This document shows positions 33,001 through 44,154 of a stretch of 64,000 bases of DNA, in pieces. A program made the translations under genes and the position numbers. The notes beneath the pieces are model-generated. The model saw nothing but the letters and a program-made list of their open reading frames with translations, did no database searches and had not been told where the DNA came from. Location of the stretch: the NCBI GenBank assembly GCA_002286855.1, contig NRSV01000050.1, forward strand, positions 7,775 through 71,774, given 5' to 3'. Each line of letters opens with the position of its first letter. The first letter of the stretch is position 1. This DNA is from Bipolaris cookei. Lineage: Eukaryota; Ascomycota; Dothideomycetes; Pleosporales; Pleosporaceae.

Positions 33001-35255
33001 CGAAGTCGTATGGAAGATTTGGTAAAGAAACAGACCGCTGGGGCTTCACGCATACGTCCACTATCCGAGTCATTGGCCGTCACATGATCAATATTTGGAG
33101 AGCCATGCGTGGGGAGCTAAATTTGCTGCAGTACACTATGGAGAATGTAGTATTTCATCTATTACATAAGCGCATTCCACACTACAAGCATTCAGATCTT
33201 ACCACGTGGTACACGAACGGGAAGCCCCGAGATCTTGCCAAAGTTCTCGACTATTTTATTACTCGCGTTCAGCTGAACCTTGACCTTTTGGAGGCAAACG
33301 ATATCGTACCGCGTACCAGCGAACAAGCACGTCTGCTTGGCATCGATTTCTTTGCAGTCATCTCTCGAGGTTCGCAATTCAAAGTGGAGTCCATCATGTT
33401 TCGTATTGCAAAGCCAGAGAACTTTATCCTTGTCTCGCCGAGCAGGAAGCAAGTCGGTCGACAGAACGCGCTGGAGTGTCTACCTCTAGTGATGGAGCCT
33501 CAAAGCGCTTTCTATTCCAGCCCGGTACTAGTGTTGGATTTCCAATCGCTGTATCCAAGCGTCATGATAGCGTACAACTATTGTTATTCCACTTGTCTTG
33601 GACGAATCGTTAGCTGGCGCGGCCGCAACAAGATGGGCTTTATGGACTTCAAGCGCGAGCCTCAACTACTAGAATTGGTCAAAGATCATATCAACATCGC
33701 CCCGAATGGGATGATGTACGTCAAACCAGAGATGCGGAAATCCTTGCTGGCGAAGATGCTTGGTGAGATTTTGGAGACTCGAGTTATGGTCAAAAGTGGT
33801 ATGAAGGAGGATAAAGATGACAAGACCCTTCAAAAGTTGCTAAACAATAGACAACTAGCATTGAAACTGCTGGCCAACGTCACATATGGTTACACGTCGG
33901 CTTCATTTTCAGGGCGTATGCCATGCTCCGAGATTGCCGACAGCATTGTTCAAACTGGTCGCGAGACCCTTGAAAAGGCGATTGCAATCATTCACACAAC
34001 AGAAAAGTGGGGCGCGGAAGTTGTCTATGGAGACACAGATTCGCTTTTCATCCATCTCAAAGGGCGCACAAAAGATCAAGCATTCACGATTGGCGAAGAG
34101 ATTGCTGCTGCTATTACTGCTGCGAACCCACGGCCCATCAAGCTCAAATTCGAAAAGGTGTACCACCCTTGCGTGCTACTCGCCAAAAAACGTTACGTTG
34201 GCTTCAAATACGAGCATAGAGAACAAAAGGAACCGGAATTCGATGCAAAAGGTATTGAAACTGTACGCCGAGATGGCACACCTGCAGAGCAAAAGATTGA
34301 AGAGAAGGCGCTTAAGCTCCTTTTCCGGACCTCAGATCTTAGCCAAGTAAAACGCTACTTTCAAGAGCAGTGCGCCAAGATCATGGAAGGCCGTGTCAGC
34401 ATCCAGGACTTTCTCTTTGCCAAAGAAGTCAAGCTAGGAACGTACTCCAAGAAAGGGTATCCACCGCCTGGCGCCCTCGTTGCCACGAAACGTATGCTTG
34501 CCGATCCACGTGCAGAACCTCAATATGGCGAACGCGTCCCCTACGTCGTCATTACTGGTGCACCAGGAGCCCGCCTCACCGACCGTTGCGTTAATCCAGA
34601 GATGCTACTCCAAAACAACCATTTGGAGCTCGACGCCGAATACTACATTTCCAAAAACCTGATTCCACCACTCGAACGCATCTTCAACCTTGTCGGTGCC
34701 AATGTCCGACAATGGTACGACGAGATGCCCAAGATACAGCGTATACGCAACATCTCGATTCCCATAGCACCGAAATACGACAACAACGGTAATTCATTCA
34801 TAGGTGGGGGACACAATTCGCTCAGGAAAACACTAGAAAGTTACATGAAATCCTCCAACTGTCTCGTCTGCCGTTCGAAACTGAGTCCCCCCTCCTCCAC
34901 TCACTTCTCCGGCACTGCATACGCCATGCTTCCGCTATATGCAAAGTGCATCAAACGCCCCGCTCACTCGTTGCTTGCGCTCAAGTATCGCATTTGGAAC
35001 AGCGAGACGCGGATGGCAGAGGTGGATGTCGTGTGTAGACGCTGTGCGAATCTAGCATGGAATGAAGACATACGATGCGATAGTAGAGATTGTCCGGTGT
35101 TTTACAGTCGGATAAAAGAGAAGAGTTGGTTGGCGGCGTTGAGGGAGAGTGTGGGGCCGGTTGTCAAGATCATGGAGGGTATGATGGATGGGGAGGATGA
35201 GGAAGGAGGTGAGTATGCGGGGAAACGAGGAAATAGTGATGACCTTGCATGGTAG
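30058..35255 (+). CDS. rev3: DNA polymerase zeta catalytic subunit Rev3
   Basis: Exon 1 (30058-30292) and exon 2 (30343-35255) join through a 50-nt intron (GTAGGC...TAG, branch CTGAC) into about 1715 aa. The N-terminal family-B region (FRFRLNCIDNYQ, then VPFFGYHVGYKVF) precedes a long variable acidic linker that includes a tandem GEFQK duplication (about residues 540-550). The C-terminal polymerase core has motif A DFQSLYPS (about 1143), motif B KLLANVTYGY (about 1254) and motif C YGDTDS (about 1306). It ends with the cysteine region CLVC (about 1584) and CRRC...CDSRDC (about 1643-1658). Rev3 extends past DNA lesions with Rev7 and causes most induced mutagenesis. The second of the two Cys pairs in CysA looks incomplete (LYAKC). 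The alternative start at 30064 differs by two residues. Confidence 0.96.
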
Positions 35256-35720
35256 GAGTTTTTTGTTTGTTTGGAGTAGAGCTTTATACACCCGGTTGGA
35301 CTTTGATGTGAGATGTAAGAAACGACGAACGATGTTTTTACTATTCTATGCGCAAATTAGCAGTCAGTATATCTTTTCAAGCAGAGAAGAGTGTATCGCA
35401 GAGGTGGATGAAGCAGAGCGGTGACTGAATTGATTTACAGCGTCTAAGGTATTATAATTTACATTTGAATATACTTTATACAGCAGAAAAGTATACAAAT
35501 ACATCCCATCAGCCAAAAGATTTGCACGGAGAAAGAATCAATCGAAACCCAACCATCTCGCAATATAGCACAAATACAATGTCAACCCCAACCCACCATG
35601 TACGCTAAAAGAACTCAATCAGCTCCGCCACGCCATATCTCCCACCCCTCTGCTGCATCATTGCTTTTTCCCACTCCCCTCATTCCTTTTCCTCTTTCCC
35701 ACCCGCGCCCGTCCTCCCAT
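35256..35720. other. rev3 3' flank
   Basis: About 465 bp after rev3, AT-rich in its first half and C-rich in the second (35.64-35.72 kb). It holds the convergent 3' ends of rev3 and the small minus-strand gene; nothing else was recognised. Confidence 0.5.
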
Positions 35721-36254
35721 TCATCCATCCATCCTTCCATTCCTCTTCCTTCCCCCACCCCCATCCTCATTCCCTAACCCCCCCAAACTCCTCCTCGGCA
35801 ACCCCAACCTAACCCTCCCCTCATTAACCCTCTCCAGCGCCTCCCTCCTACGCCGCAACGGCATACTCTCATACTCCATCTGCAGCGTTCTTGTCTCCCT
35901 CCGCCACGTCAGCACCCTCCTCTCATTGCTTTTTTGTTTCGCGCATCCTGCGGTGGCTGTGGGATCCGCGATGCATAGGGACGTGGTTGAGCCAGCGTGA
36001 CTAGCGTTGTCCAGAAAAGGTAGGCGTGGCTGCACGGTAGTGGTGGAGTGCCATGGCGACGATACTTTGCGCATGGAAAGGGGGAAGGTGGTGCTGGATT
36101 TTAGGACGGAGAAGAGACGCGTGGTAGAGGAGGGCGTCGGGCTGCAGGATGGAGTGCTGATGGTGCTGGAGGAGAAGGAGGATAGGGAGTCGTTGAGAGA
36201 GGGATTTGGGGAGGGTGGGAGGGTGGACCAGCGTTTGAAGTAGGTCATTGCCAT
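35721..36254 (-). CDS. Hypothetical Ser/Pro/Arg-rich protein
   Basis: A 177-codon frame starting MAMTYFKRW. The first half is Ser/Thr/Pro-rich low complexity; the second is basic and probably helical (RREALERVNEGRVRLGLPRRSLGG), ending in a Gly/Arg tail. The contrast between a disordered N-terminus and a conserved-looking basic helix is common in small fungal regulatory proteins. No domain was recognised. The opposite strand also has partly open frames, so coding status is uncertain. Confidence 0.45.
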   Translation of the reverse strand: MAMTYFKRWSTLPPSPNPSLNDSLSSFSSSTISTPSCSPTPSSTTRLFSVLKSSTTFPLSMRKVSSPWHSTTTVQPRLPFLDNASHAGSTTSLCIADPTATAGCAKQKSNERRVLTWRRETRTLQMEYESMPLRRRREALERVNEGRVRLGLPRRSLGGLGNEDGGGGRKRNGRMDG

Positions 36255-36810
36255 TTGCCGGGGTATTGGGCTGTATGTTGGATTGTTTGGCGGGTGTTGG
36301 AAGAGGTTATGGCGTTGATGGGTGGTTTGGTGGGAGAGAGCGCATAGAGAAACGAGTGTTAGAATTCAAAAAAAGGGTTTGTAAGAATGTTAGAGGCTTA
36401 GATGTTTGTCTGTGGATTTTTTTTGCAACAAATGTTATATTTTTTGGGGGAAACATGGGAAGACGCATGCGCGAACCAATATTTGAGCCCTCGCGCCCTT
36501 CCCCCTCCCAACAAGCAAAGTTTTTCTGAAACAGATTTTGTTCTTTTTGGGCAAACAGTGGTTCACAGCTTGCTTGCCTAAAGATTCTGTTTTCCATGAT
36601 TTAGGGATTTGCTTTTTTGTGATACTCCGTATTTCGGAAATTATCTTCGCGCCATTTACCTTGCACGGGAAGATGTTTCGTGGATGAAATGAGCTTCTGT
36701 AGTTATAGATGAGCATCTTGGCTTTGTAGATCGTATCAATGGCTTGGGTTCTTATCTAGGCACCATGTACTAGGTCAAATTTACGAAGAAACCTTAGTCC
36801 CGCCATGGTT
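36255..36810. other. Intergenic, no gene seen
   Basis: About 555 bp between the small hypothetical gene and the 3' end of the HET gene. Poly-T and poly-A patches occur near 36.41-36.45 kb; frames on the minus strand are short and without domains. Confidence 0.5.
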
Positions 36811-39428
36811 CTATACAATCACCAACTCTTCCACCTCATCAGTCTCCGGCCCCTCAAAACACTCCGTCGTCATGGTTGTAAACCCGATCCGTCCCCATAC
36901 ATCATTTCTTGCTTCCAAGTCTACCCTCTTCAGTACAAGTCCCGACACATACACCACGTCGTGGGTCCTTTTCCTATCCCTCATAATCTCCAAACACTTC
37001 ACCTCCTCATTAGGTCTTAACTGTTCGTAGTCGTCTTGTGCATCCAGCACCACAAAGCATTCCGCCCCGGGTTTATGAAGCCGGACCCTGCCATCCGGCT
37101 CATAACATGGTATCTCATCTTTCCCATCATCCAGCCGCATCATCGTTGTCCTTCCTTTGATCCTCATCTCGCCCGCTTTTACTGGCCCAAATGGGTCGTC
37201 CGTGGCCATTTCACACTGCACATCCAGCACCTCTGCGAATTCGTGTGTTTCTGACGTTGGGATTTCTCCTTGGTAATAATACCACACGACACCACCACTG
37301 CGACTTGCCCATGACCATGAGGGCGCAAGGTAATTTCCCGCGGCGTGACGCGAGCTCTTACGTGTGTCATACGCCTCCCATTGAAGTCCAAGAAGAAGGT
37401 TGTGTGACCAGATTCCTGCGTAGTATGTCCCCAATCTGGGGCTGATAGCTTTTGCAAGACTAGAGGATGCTGGTAGAATGTCTGTAGGGTACGTGAGGCC
37501 TTTGGCAGTGTAGTCTTCAAGGAGGGCGGCATTCGTTTCCCAGAGATCGTTCCGGGCTTTCTCGAAGTGTTCTCTTCCCGCCATAGATGGCACTGCCCCA
37601 ACATTGCCAGGTTCAGATTTAGCAGCAGTCTCAGCTGTTGATGTGGACTGAGATAAAGTGGAAGGGGACGAGGAAGCAACAGCGTCGTCAAACGCCCTCA
37701 ACGCCCTGGGTAATAGCCTCTTTAAATGAGCCCACGTGCTCTGAAGGCCTCCGATTTTCTCTTGTAAAACCCTCTGGCATTCACAGTCTACCATTTCTCT
37801 GCATTCAAAATATGACTCTTCGTAATCTCCCCCAAAATGTAGGATCCGCTGCGCGAACAGCCGTTCCTGGAAACACCACGCGCGTCCCCAGTAGGACTTA
37901 GTATTCTGAGCTGGGTTGAAAAGATTTTCGTGTTGCGGAATCGTCCGCGCAAACACCGGGGTGCCGGGATCAATGGTTGGCTGTAAGGGCGGTGGTATAA
38001 TCTGCTTTGTTCCGTAACGTTTGAAGAATAATTCATGGCCATGTGCGGCGATGACGAGTGCTGCTTGCGCATAGATGTGACCCATATGTGGCGCCTCGGC
38101 TTCAAAGTCGGCCGCATCCCCTTGCAAGATGCATAGGGAGTCTATCCATATGTAGTCATAGCCTAGGCAGATGCAGAGCAGTATAGTGTCGCGGAAGACG
38201 GGTGAGAGAGAGCCCCAAGGAACAGAGACGAGGTGAGCCGCCAAATTAGCGGCCGTTGTTTTGAGCGGCCGTGTTTGTGACCAGCAGTGGCTGACTGCAA
38301 CGTATGTGTATTGTTCGGTGGGGGAAGTATGAAAAAGTTGAAGAGTAGGGATACCGTATTCGGGCTCAAGGGCGAGATTTATCAGGAGTAGGCGGCTGGG
38401 AGGGCGTGCATTGGGAATTGTATTGCAAAATTTGTGATTCTGGAGGCATTTATTGATCCAATATCTGAATAGATCGAGGGTCGGAGCTGAAAGGACGAAG
38501 GAGGAGATATGGGGGGACGGAGGGAAAGTTTTCCAGGGGCTAGGATTTTCTATTCACGGTCAGTCAAATTTGGACTATAACGCATTTACAAGCCTGAAGG
38601 TAGAATTGGGATAAAAAAATTTCAAGGCAAAGTACACCGTAGCAAGAGAGAACATACCAGGGTCAGAATAAAAATCAAGCTGAAAAACGTTCTCTTTTCT
38701 CTCCACACCCGCATGCGAGATTGGGGGCACCTGTAACCTAACTTCTAGCTTGCTCTTTCCTCTCCCAAACACAATATGCACAATCATTACTTCTGCATCT
38801 ACCGGCTGTTCTGGAAATTCCTCTGGTGTCTCGTCGGCCAAACGCTTGTGTTGCATAAATTGGCTCTCAATCCACCGCAATTCATCCCATTTGGGTTTCC
38901 AGTCGTCTGCAAACTCGTTGATTCCCTGAAGAAGAATAGAACAGAAAGCACAATCCGTGGATCCGGAGATTAGTTTTGCTAGACTCGTGACAACCCAGTA
39001 TTCTCCTCGATTTTCGTTACGATACTCTAGTTCAGAGGCTATGGGCGGATGAATCATCGCTTTGCATGTGCCTGGGACAGGGTCTTGGTCGTCAGAGTGA
39101 ATAATTAGGCTACCCTTGGGACTATGGGTTCTTTGGCTAGGATACATGATTAATATATTAACACAATTACCACAGTAAGGGCAAGATGATGATGTGCATA
39201 CTTCCTGGTATATGTCCCTGGCCCGCCTGCCTTATCACTCTTGAAGCGGAGCCAGCGGGTGCCATCGCTAGTCTTTTTGCAGAGGAGACCGTTACGGAAA
39301 ACCCAGCTTTCCATTCCGAAAGCAGCCGCATGTTGACGCATGTGCACAGTCTTGGGCTCTCTAAGTTTGTCATCAATTGATTCTAGTTGATTGTCGGGTT
39401 TGGCGGTAGATGAGGAGGCCATTTTCAT
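36811..39428 (-). CDS. HET-domain (heterokaryon incompatibility) protein, 3 exons
   Basis: Exons 39428-39202, 39136-38658 and 38549-36811 join in phase through introns of 65 and 108 nt into about 814 aa. The middle part has the usual HET-protein lead-in (LAKLISGSTDCAFCSILLQGI) and WINKCLQNHKFC...PSRLLLI. The HET domain follows (about residues 290-430): YVAVSHCW, CICLGYDYIWIDSLCILQGD and MGHIYAQAALVIAAHG. The C-terminal half, with WGRAWCFQERLFAQRILHF, is the common variable region. HET domains trigger cell death after fusion of incompatible strains and have TIR-like folds. The last two exons are secure. Exon 1 (MKMASSSTAKP..., possible second start at 39422) is less certain: it is joined only by splice signals and phase and could be a separate small gene. 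Confidence 0.88.
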
Positions 39429-39960
39429 TCAAGTATAACACATATGTTGATATTGTGGCACTAAAGTTAGCTGAATTGTGTAGAGTACATGTCTAGACCT
39501 GATATGCAGCTGAATGCGGGGAGTATTGATGCCTGATTGCCAAGCTGCTGCGGCTGAAGAAAAAGCCATCAAGTAGCGCGGAAAGCTCACAGCCACAAGG
39601 CTAAGATGCTCTTCCAGATTAGGGGGCGTGGCAGACATTTGAAATGCAGTGAGGGTGCGATGCTGTTACAATGCTGAGCCGCTGTGTAGAAAAGAACTAT
39701 GCGAAGTCAGCATCCAATTATCTAGTTGCATGATGGGACTGAATGAAGAAAATGAGTGTGCAGCACAAACAAGTTTTACTATTCTCCAGACTGTTACTAC
39801 CACCATCCCAGCCCTACCTGCCTACCTTCCTCCTCGTCACCCATACGGAACCACAACTGACTAGGGATCATGTGTTGGTGGCTTGTGTTGTATAATTTGT
39901 GGTATCATGAGTAATTCTAAACGTTATCAAAACACAATCTATGCGTACATTTTTTGTAAT
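39429..39960. other. HET gene promoter / Emi1-like 3' flank
   Basis: About 530 bp without a supported gene, moderately AT-rich. It should hold the HET gene promoter and the polyadenylation region of the twin-CX9C gene. Confidence 0.5.
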
Positions 39961-40974
39961 TCAACCCCATCCCCACAGCGTCTTGATAGTATCACCAAAC
40001 GTCGCTTGACCAGCTTCTCTCCTCTTCATGCGAGCCACTCGTTCCTCAATAAATGTCTGTTCAAGCTGCTTCGCAACGCCATTTTGAGCTCTCAGCTCCC
40101 CTACTACGGCCATTCTCTCAATCTCGCGCTCTTCAGGCGACAGACTCTCAAGTTTCTTCTCGTATTCTTTCCGTGCTTCTGGCTTGATGTGGGCCCATAT
40201 TTCACTTTCGTCTGCAGTACTCAGATTCCCTATCTCGGTCGCCTGCTCGTTCTTGATGGTTGGTGATACATCGCCCATTGCCTGCGCAACGTTGCGTTTG
40301 GACAAGACACTTTCAAACTTTGGGATAGGTCGGCCTTCTTCTTTTGCTTTTTCTATCTCTGCTTCTTGCTGCAACATGCGCTGGTACAGCTTATCGGCGT
40401 GCATCTGGATCCGTTCATCCTCTTCGGGCGAGCGGGCATCCATGGTCATGTAGCCCAGGGCCTTGAGGAACTTGGACTGGATGTCGTAGCATCGGTTGAA
40501 CTTGCGCGACTCGGCGTTGCACATTGTACCCTTGGACCACCACGTCTTGGGGTTTCTGAAGCATTCAAATTGCTCCATATACTCGAGTGCACAGTTCTCC
40601 ATTGCTATTCGGCCAATAGAGGCCTTGCGGTCGTTATAGGCGTCGACTAGGTCTCGCAGCCGGTCTTGCTCCGACTTTCCGCGGTCATTCAGGATGTCCT
40701 GGGGGGTGTAGTTCTTCCAAAGATGGGCATAGCGTCCATCTTGGAACTGAGATTGAGGCGGCACCCGAGGCTTAGAGGATTCGGTCTGTTCCTGGGACTG
40801 CGACGGCGGGGGTGTGGATGCGGGTGTTTGTGAATCAGCGGGCTTTTCCTTGGGCACAGAGGGCAATGAAGGCGCCGGGCCTGTAGGAGCTTCTTTCTTG
40901 AGAAATTCGCGGAGGGAGGGATCGAGCTGATCTGACCCGGTTGGGGTGTTGTTGCTACCCCATAGCCAGCCCAT
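39961..40974 (-). CDS. Twin CX9C protein, Emi1/DUF3128-like
   Basis: Starting at the ATG of MGWLWGSN gives 337 aa; the frame extends to 41070, but the MGWLW start matches what is recalled of fungal relatives. A Pro/Ser-rich region (30-75) precedes RYAHLWKNYTPQDIL. Two CX9C pairs follow, Cys128/Cys138 (CALEYMEQFEC) and Cys152/Cys162 (CNAESRKFNRC), the hallmark of coiled-coil-helix proteins, many of which are oxidised in the mitochondrial intermembrane space. A long charged helical tail ends FGDTIKTLWGWG. The pattern resembles DUF3128 proteins such as yeast Emi1. Molecular function is unknown. It shares a 191-bp divergent promoter with the CENP-U-like gene. Confidence 0.8.
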   Translation of the reverse strand: MGWLWGSNNTPTGSDQLDPSLREFLKKEAPTGPAPSLPSVPKEKPADSQTPASTPPPSQSQEQTESSKPRVPPQSQFQDGRYAHLWKNYTPQDILNDRGKSEQDRLRDLVDAYNDRKASIGRIAMENCALEYMEQFECFRNPKTWWSKGTMCNAESRKFNRCYDIQSKFLKALGYMTMDARSPEEDERIQMHADKLYQRMLQQEAEIEKAKEEGRPIPKFESVLSKRNVAQAMGDVSPTIKNEQATEIGNLSTADESEIWAHIKPEARKEYEKKLESLSPEEREIERMAVVGELRAQNGVAKQLEQTFIEERVARMKRREAGQATFGDTIKTLWGWG

Positions 40975-41165
40975 AATGGTGGAATGCAATGGCAGTCGTA
41001 GTGTTGCGAGACGTGGGCAGCGAACGGAATTATTGCGGGGATGATGGAGGCCAAGCAAGGGCCCGGTCATGCATGGTCAGCGCGTCGACCCTCACAACAC
41101 CACCACGCGACGACAGCAGTCTCGCCCACTCACCCCGAATTCGAATTGCTACACCACACATCGCC
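40975..41165. promoter_or_regulatory. 191-bp divergent promoter
   Basis: Only 191 bp separate the ATGs of the Emi1-like gene (40974, minus) and the Ame1/CENP-U-like gene (41166, plus). Both must be driven from this interval. No TATA box or known motif stands out. Confidence 0.6.
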
Positions 41166-43344
41166 ATGGCGCCCGTCGGTATGAGGCATCAATAACAATC
41201 CTATTTCTTTGTTTTTGTGCTGACAAATCCATAGATCGCCGCGAGCATCGACAGCAGCGCGTGCGCGGTGCTGGGTAAGACAGGCGTCATGACATGCAGC
41301 CAACGATTTGGATGCTGACAGCTGCAGCCCTTCCTCAGTACAGGCGACTTTTGGCTTCAGCTTCGGCGCTCTCGGCGTAGCCCCTGCTAAACAATTTTCA
41401 CTTCCTCCTCTGCCACCCTCTCGTCAAACCTCAGTCCAAAGTACACCGCGTGCCCCGAATGGCTCGGCACAGCGACACAGAAGCGCGTCGCTTCAGCACA
41501 GCAGCACGTCAAAACACAAGAGCACGCCAAAAGAAAAGACAGTGACCCCGCAGCTGGGCAAGCGAAAGCGGGCTTCGCCTACTGCGCAGTCGGATGTAGT
41601 CGAAGGGGAAGAGGATGAACTGAGCCCAAACCGCGAGGAGATTGCGCACTCAGTCGAGAAGACTAGGAGAGTGGTTGGAACTGCCTCCCCCGAACGCGAG
41701 GAACAGGATAATGGCCCGGATGAGCTCTCGGTGCTGGACGAGGGCGCGAGCAATGTGCGCGAGGCCGTGTTCGCTAGATCTACCGTGATGAAACGGACAC
41801 CACCTCAGGCAGCGATACAGCAGCGGGCGCTCTCAGGAAGCGCAAGGCAAAAGACACCGACCATAGGCACAAATGGGACAACATCAGCAAGGCCATGGCG
41901 CTCCATATCAAGACGATCCAAGTCAACCGACCCCGTCCCGGTAACCCCTAGTCTACTTCCGGGCGGACAGCCAAGAAAGTCGGCCTCCCGAATTGACGCC
42001 TACTTAAACACACCAGCGGGAGCGGCAGCCGAGGATGAGAATGAGGACGAGCTTTCGCCCCAAGTGCCTGTAGCCACGCCGCGCGTGGTCGGGAGTGAAA
42101 TACAGCCACAGCAAACACCGCAAGAGACAGAAATGACTGTCGATGAGCTATCCCCACAGGTGCAGCCAATATCAAGTCAGAAAATCCCCACAACATCACA
42201 GCCAGTCGAGGCGCAGGTAGCAAATGGAGATCCTGGGGAGCAAGTCACGGAACCGCAGCCCGCGAAACGTGGACGTGGCAGACCGCGATTATCGGATGAG
42301 CACCACACTGAAAGTGAGACCCAAGCAGTTGCTTCGGCGAAATCTGTAAAGCGTACGAGCCCTCGTGAAGAATCCCATGTCCGAGAGAGTGAACCCCAAG
42401 AAACGCCGGCGATTCACAAGTCTATTAAAAAGAAGAACAAAGGGCCCATCACCAAAATCGCTGATGAGACTGTCGACGACCCCTCACCTACTCGTGGCAA
42501 GGCGTCTGCACAACCATCGCAGCCTGCAAGACAGAGAGAAAGCGTAGAAGTCTCCAGTGCATACGAAGCGTCAGCCGGGGAAGAAGATTCGGCGCCAGAA
42601 GAAGCGGAACCTACCCCTCAACCCGTCCCTAAGCGATCTGCTCCGGAGCAAGCACCACGCGTTAAGCCTTCAACGGAAAAACCACCCCGCAAGCGTCAAA
42701 AGCTTGTGGGGCCAACACATACTATCTCGGTGATGCGCATAAAAGGCTCTACAGTTCGGGGTGTTAATGCGGCAGATATTACGCGCTCAATTCTAGAAGA
42801 TAGCATTGACCATCGTCTCAAACGCATGGCTGAGAAGCTGCAGAACTTGCAAGATTCCAACAGCCGAAAGGAGCTACGAAGCCAGATCAACATGTCGATT
42901 ACCTTCAAGGAGAGCTTGAATGAAAAGCTGATGGATTTACAAGATGCCAACGACGTACTAAGCACAAATTTCCAAAAGATGAAGCTGCTGAGACGCGCCA
43001 ACGCTGACTTGCGCAAAGAGATGCTGGGTCTTCAAAACAGTCGACAGGAAATTGCCATGGAGCAGGACGATATTCAGACACAGTACCATGCTGAGAAAGC
43101 CAGAGCAGACGCTCAGAACACGCTCAGCGACAATATGTTTGCTATTGAGGCTGCGATTAAAAACGGTCGTGCTAAGGCGCGCAAAGAAGGAAGAGAAAAC
43201 GAGGGTCCAGACATGCCACTAAGCATGCTACTAGACGGCGTAGCGAAGGATGTCGGCTCGCGTGATGGTGGGCTTTTGGCCAATGTCAAGGGCTTCAATG
43301 GGCTTCTAGAGCGGGCTGCAAGCTGGCTAGAGGGAAGGGCCTAA
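41166..43344 (+). CDS. Inner kinetochore protein, Ame1/Mis17/CENP-U-like
   Basis: Exons 41166-41178, 41235-41274 and 41328-43344 join in phase (introns 56 and 53 nt) into 689 aa. The N-terminus reads MAPVDRREHRQQRVRGAG then ATFGFSFGALG. The basic RGAG stretch and FGFSFG agree with what is recalled of fungal Ame1/CENP-U proteins, where the N-terminus binds the Mis12 complex. A long disordered region repeats DELSP-type motifs and carries an AT-hook (RGRGRPRLS, about 331). The conserved C-terminal coiled coil (about 500-620) pairs with Okp1/CENP-Q in the COMA complex. This protein links centromeric chromatin to the outer kinetochore. The two tiny first exons explain why a naive start at 41308 would lose the N-terminus. 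Confidence 0.8.
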
Positions 43345-44154
43345 TGGCTTACAGGGACACTATTCACTTGGTGGCGTTTTATTCTTGTGTACTTTAGGAT
43401 ACGATACCCGGCACCATGGCCACCCACGAAATGGAATTTCTTCTCACCACCCTTGGGACACGGGTTGTGGCACTTGCAGATGATCACAACTACATACATA
43501 TGAACTGAGTCCATAGAACATCTGTGCCGTCCGAGGTATTGATGTAGAGGTGGCGCGTGCTATCTGGTTGCAGGCTAGCGGCTGCTGTTGGCGACGGGGC
43601 ACTTCTCCGCATTTGCGTTCGTCATAGCGCATGGTGCATCTCACCAAATCCTGTCCGGCTCGGCCGGTACATCATTAGGCCTGTCCCCTACCCAGATTGA
43701 CGTACACACAACTTCAGTTTGACAGCTAAGTATTTTGCCTCCGCCGGACGGGTTTCGTCATTGAGGTTGATCGTTTCAAAATCTCCTTCCTTGTCTGGTC
43801 AGTCACGCGCTGCTGTTCCACGTATCTCCAACAACCCTCTCCAAACTCCGCTTGCTTGCTTGCTTGCTTGCTTGCTTCGTCTGGCCATCTGCGTTGACAT
43901 GCAAACGCCTCCATTAAACACCACATGGTGTATAATTGACTAGTACATATCGTAACACAGACGGTGCCTTTATTTTCGCTTGCGAGCGGTGAAACCAGCG
44001 CTAATTAGAGCCGTTACCAGACTCTTCACTTGTGACGCTTATCACCAGACCATTTCTTTACCGATCGTGAACCAAGATATCTCACCAGACTAAAACATAC
44101 CTCAACTGACCAGGACCGCCACCATTTTTCAACGCTGTTTCAACTCTTTCCAGC
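43345..44154. other. Intergenic with (CTTG)n microsatellite
   Basis: About 810 bp between two plus-strand genes. A (CTTG)n tract of six to seven units lies at 43851-43877. The last 150 bp is the probable promoter of the next gene. No coding feature is supported. Confidence 0.6.
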
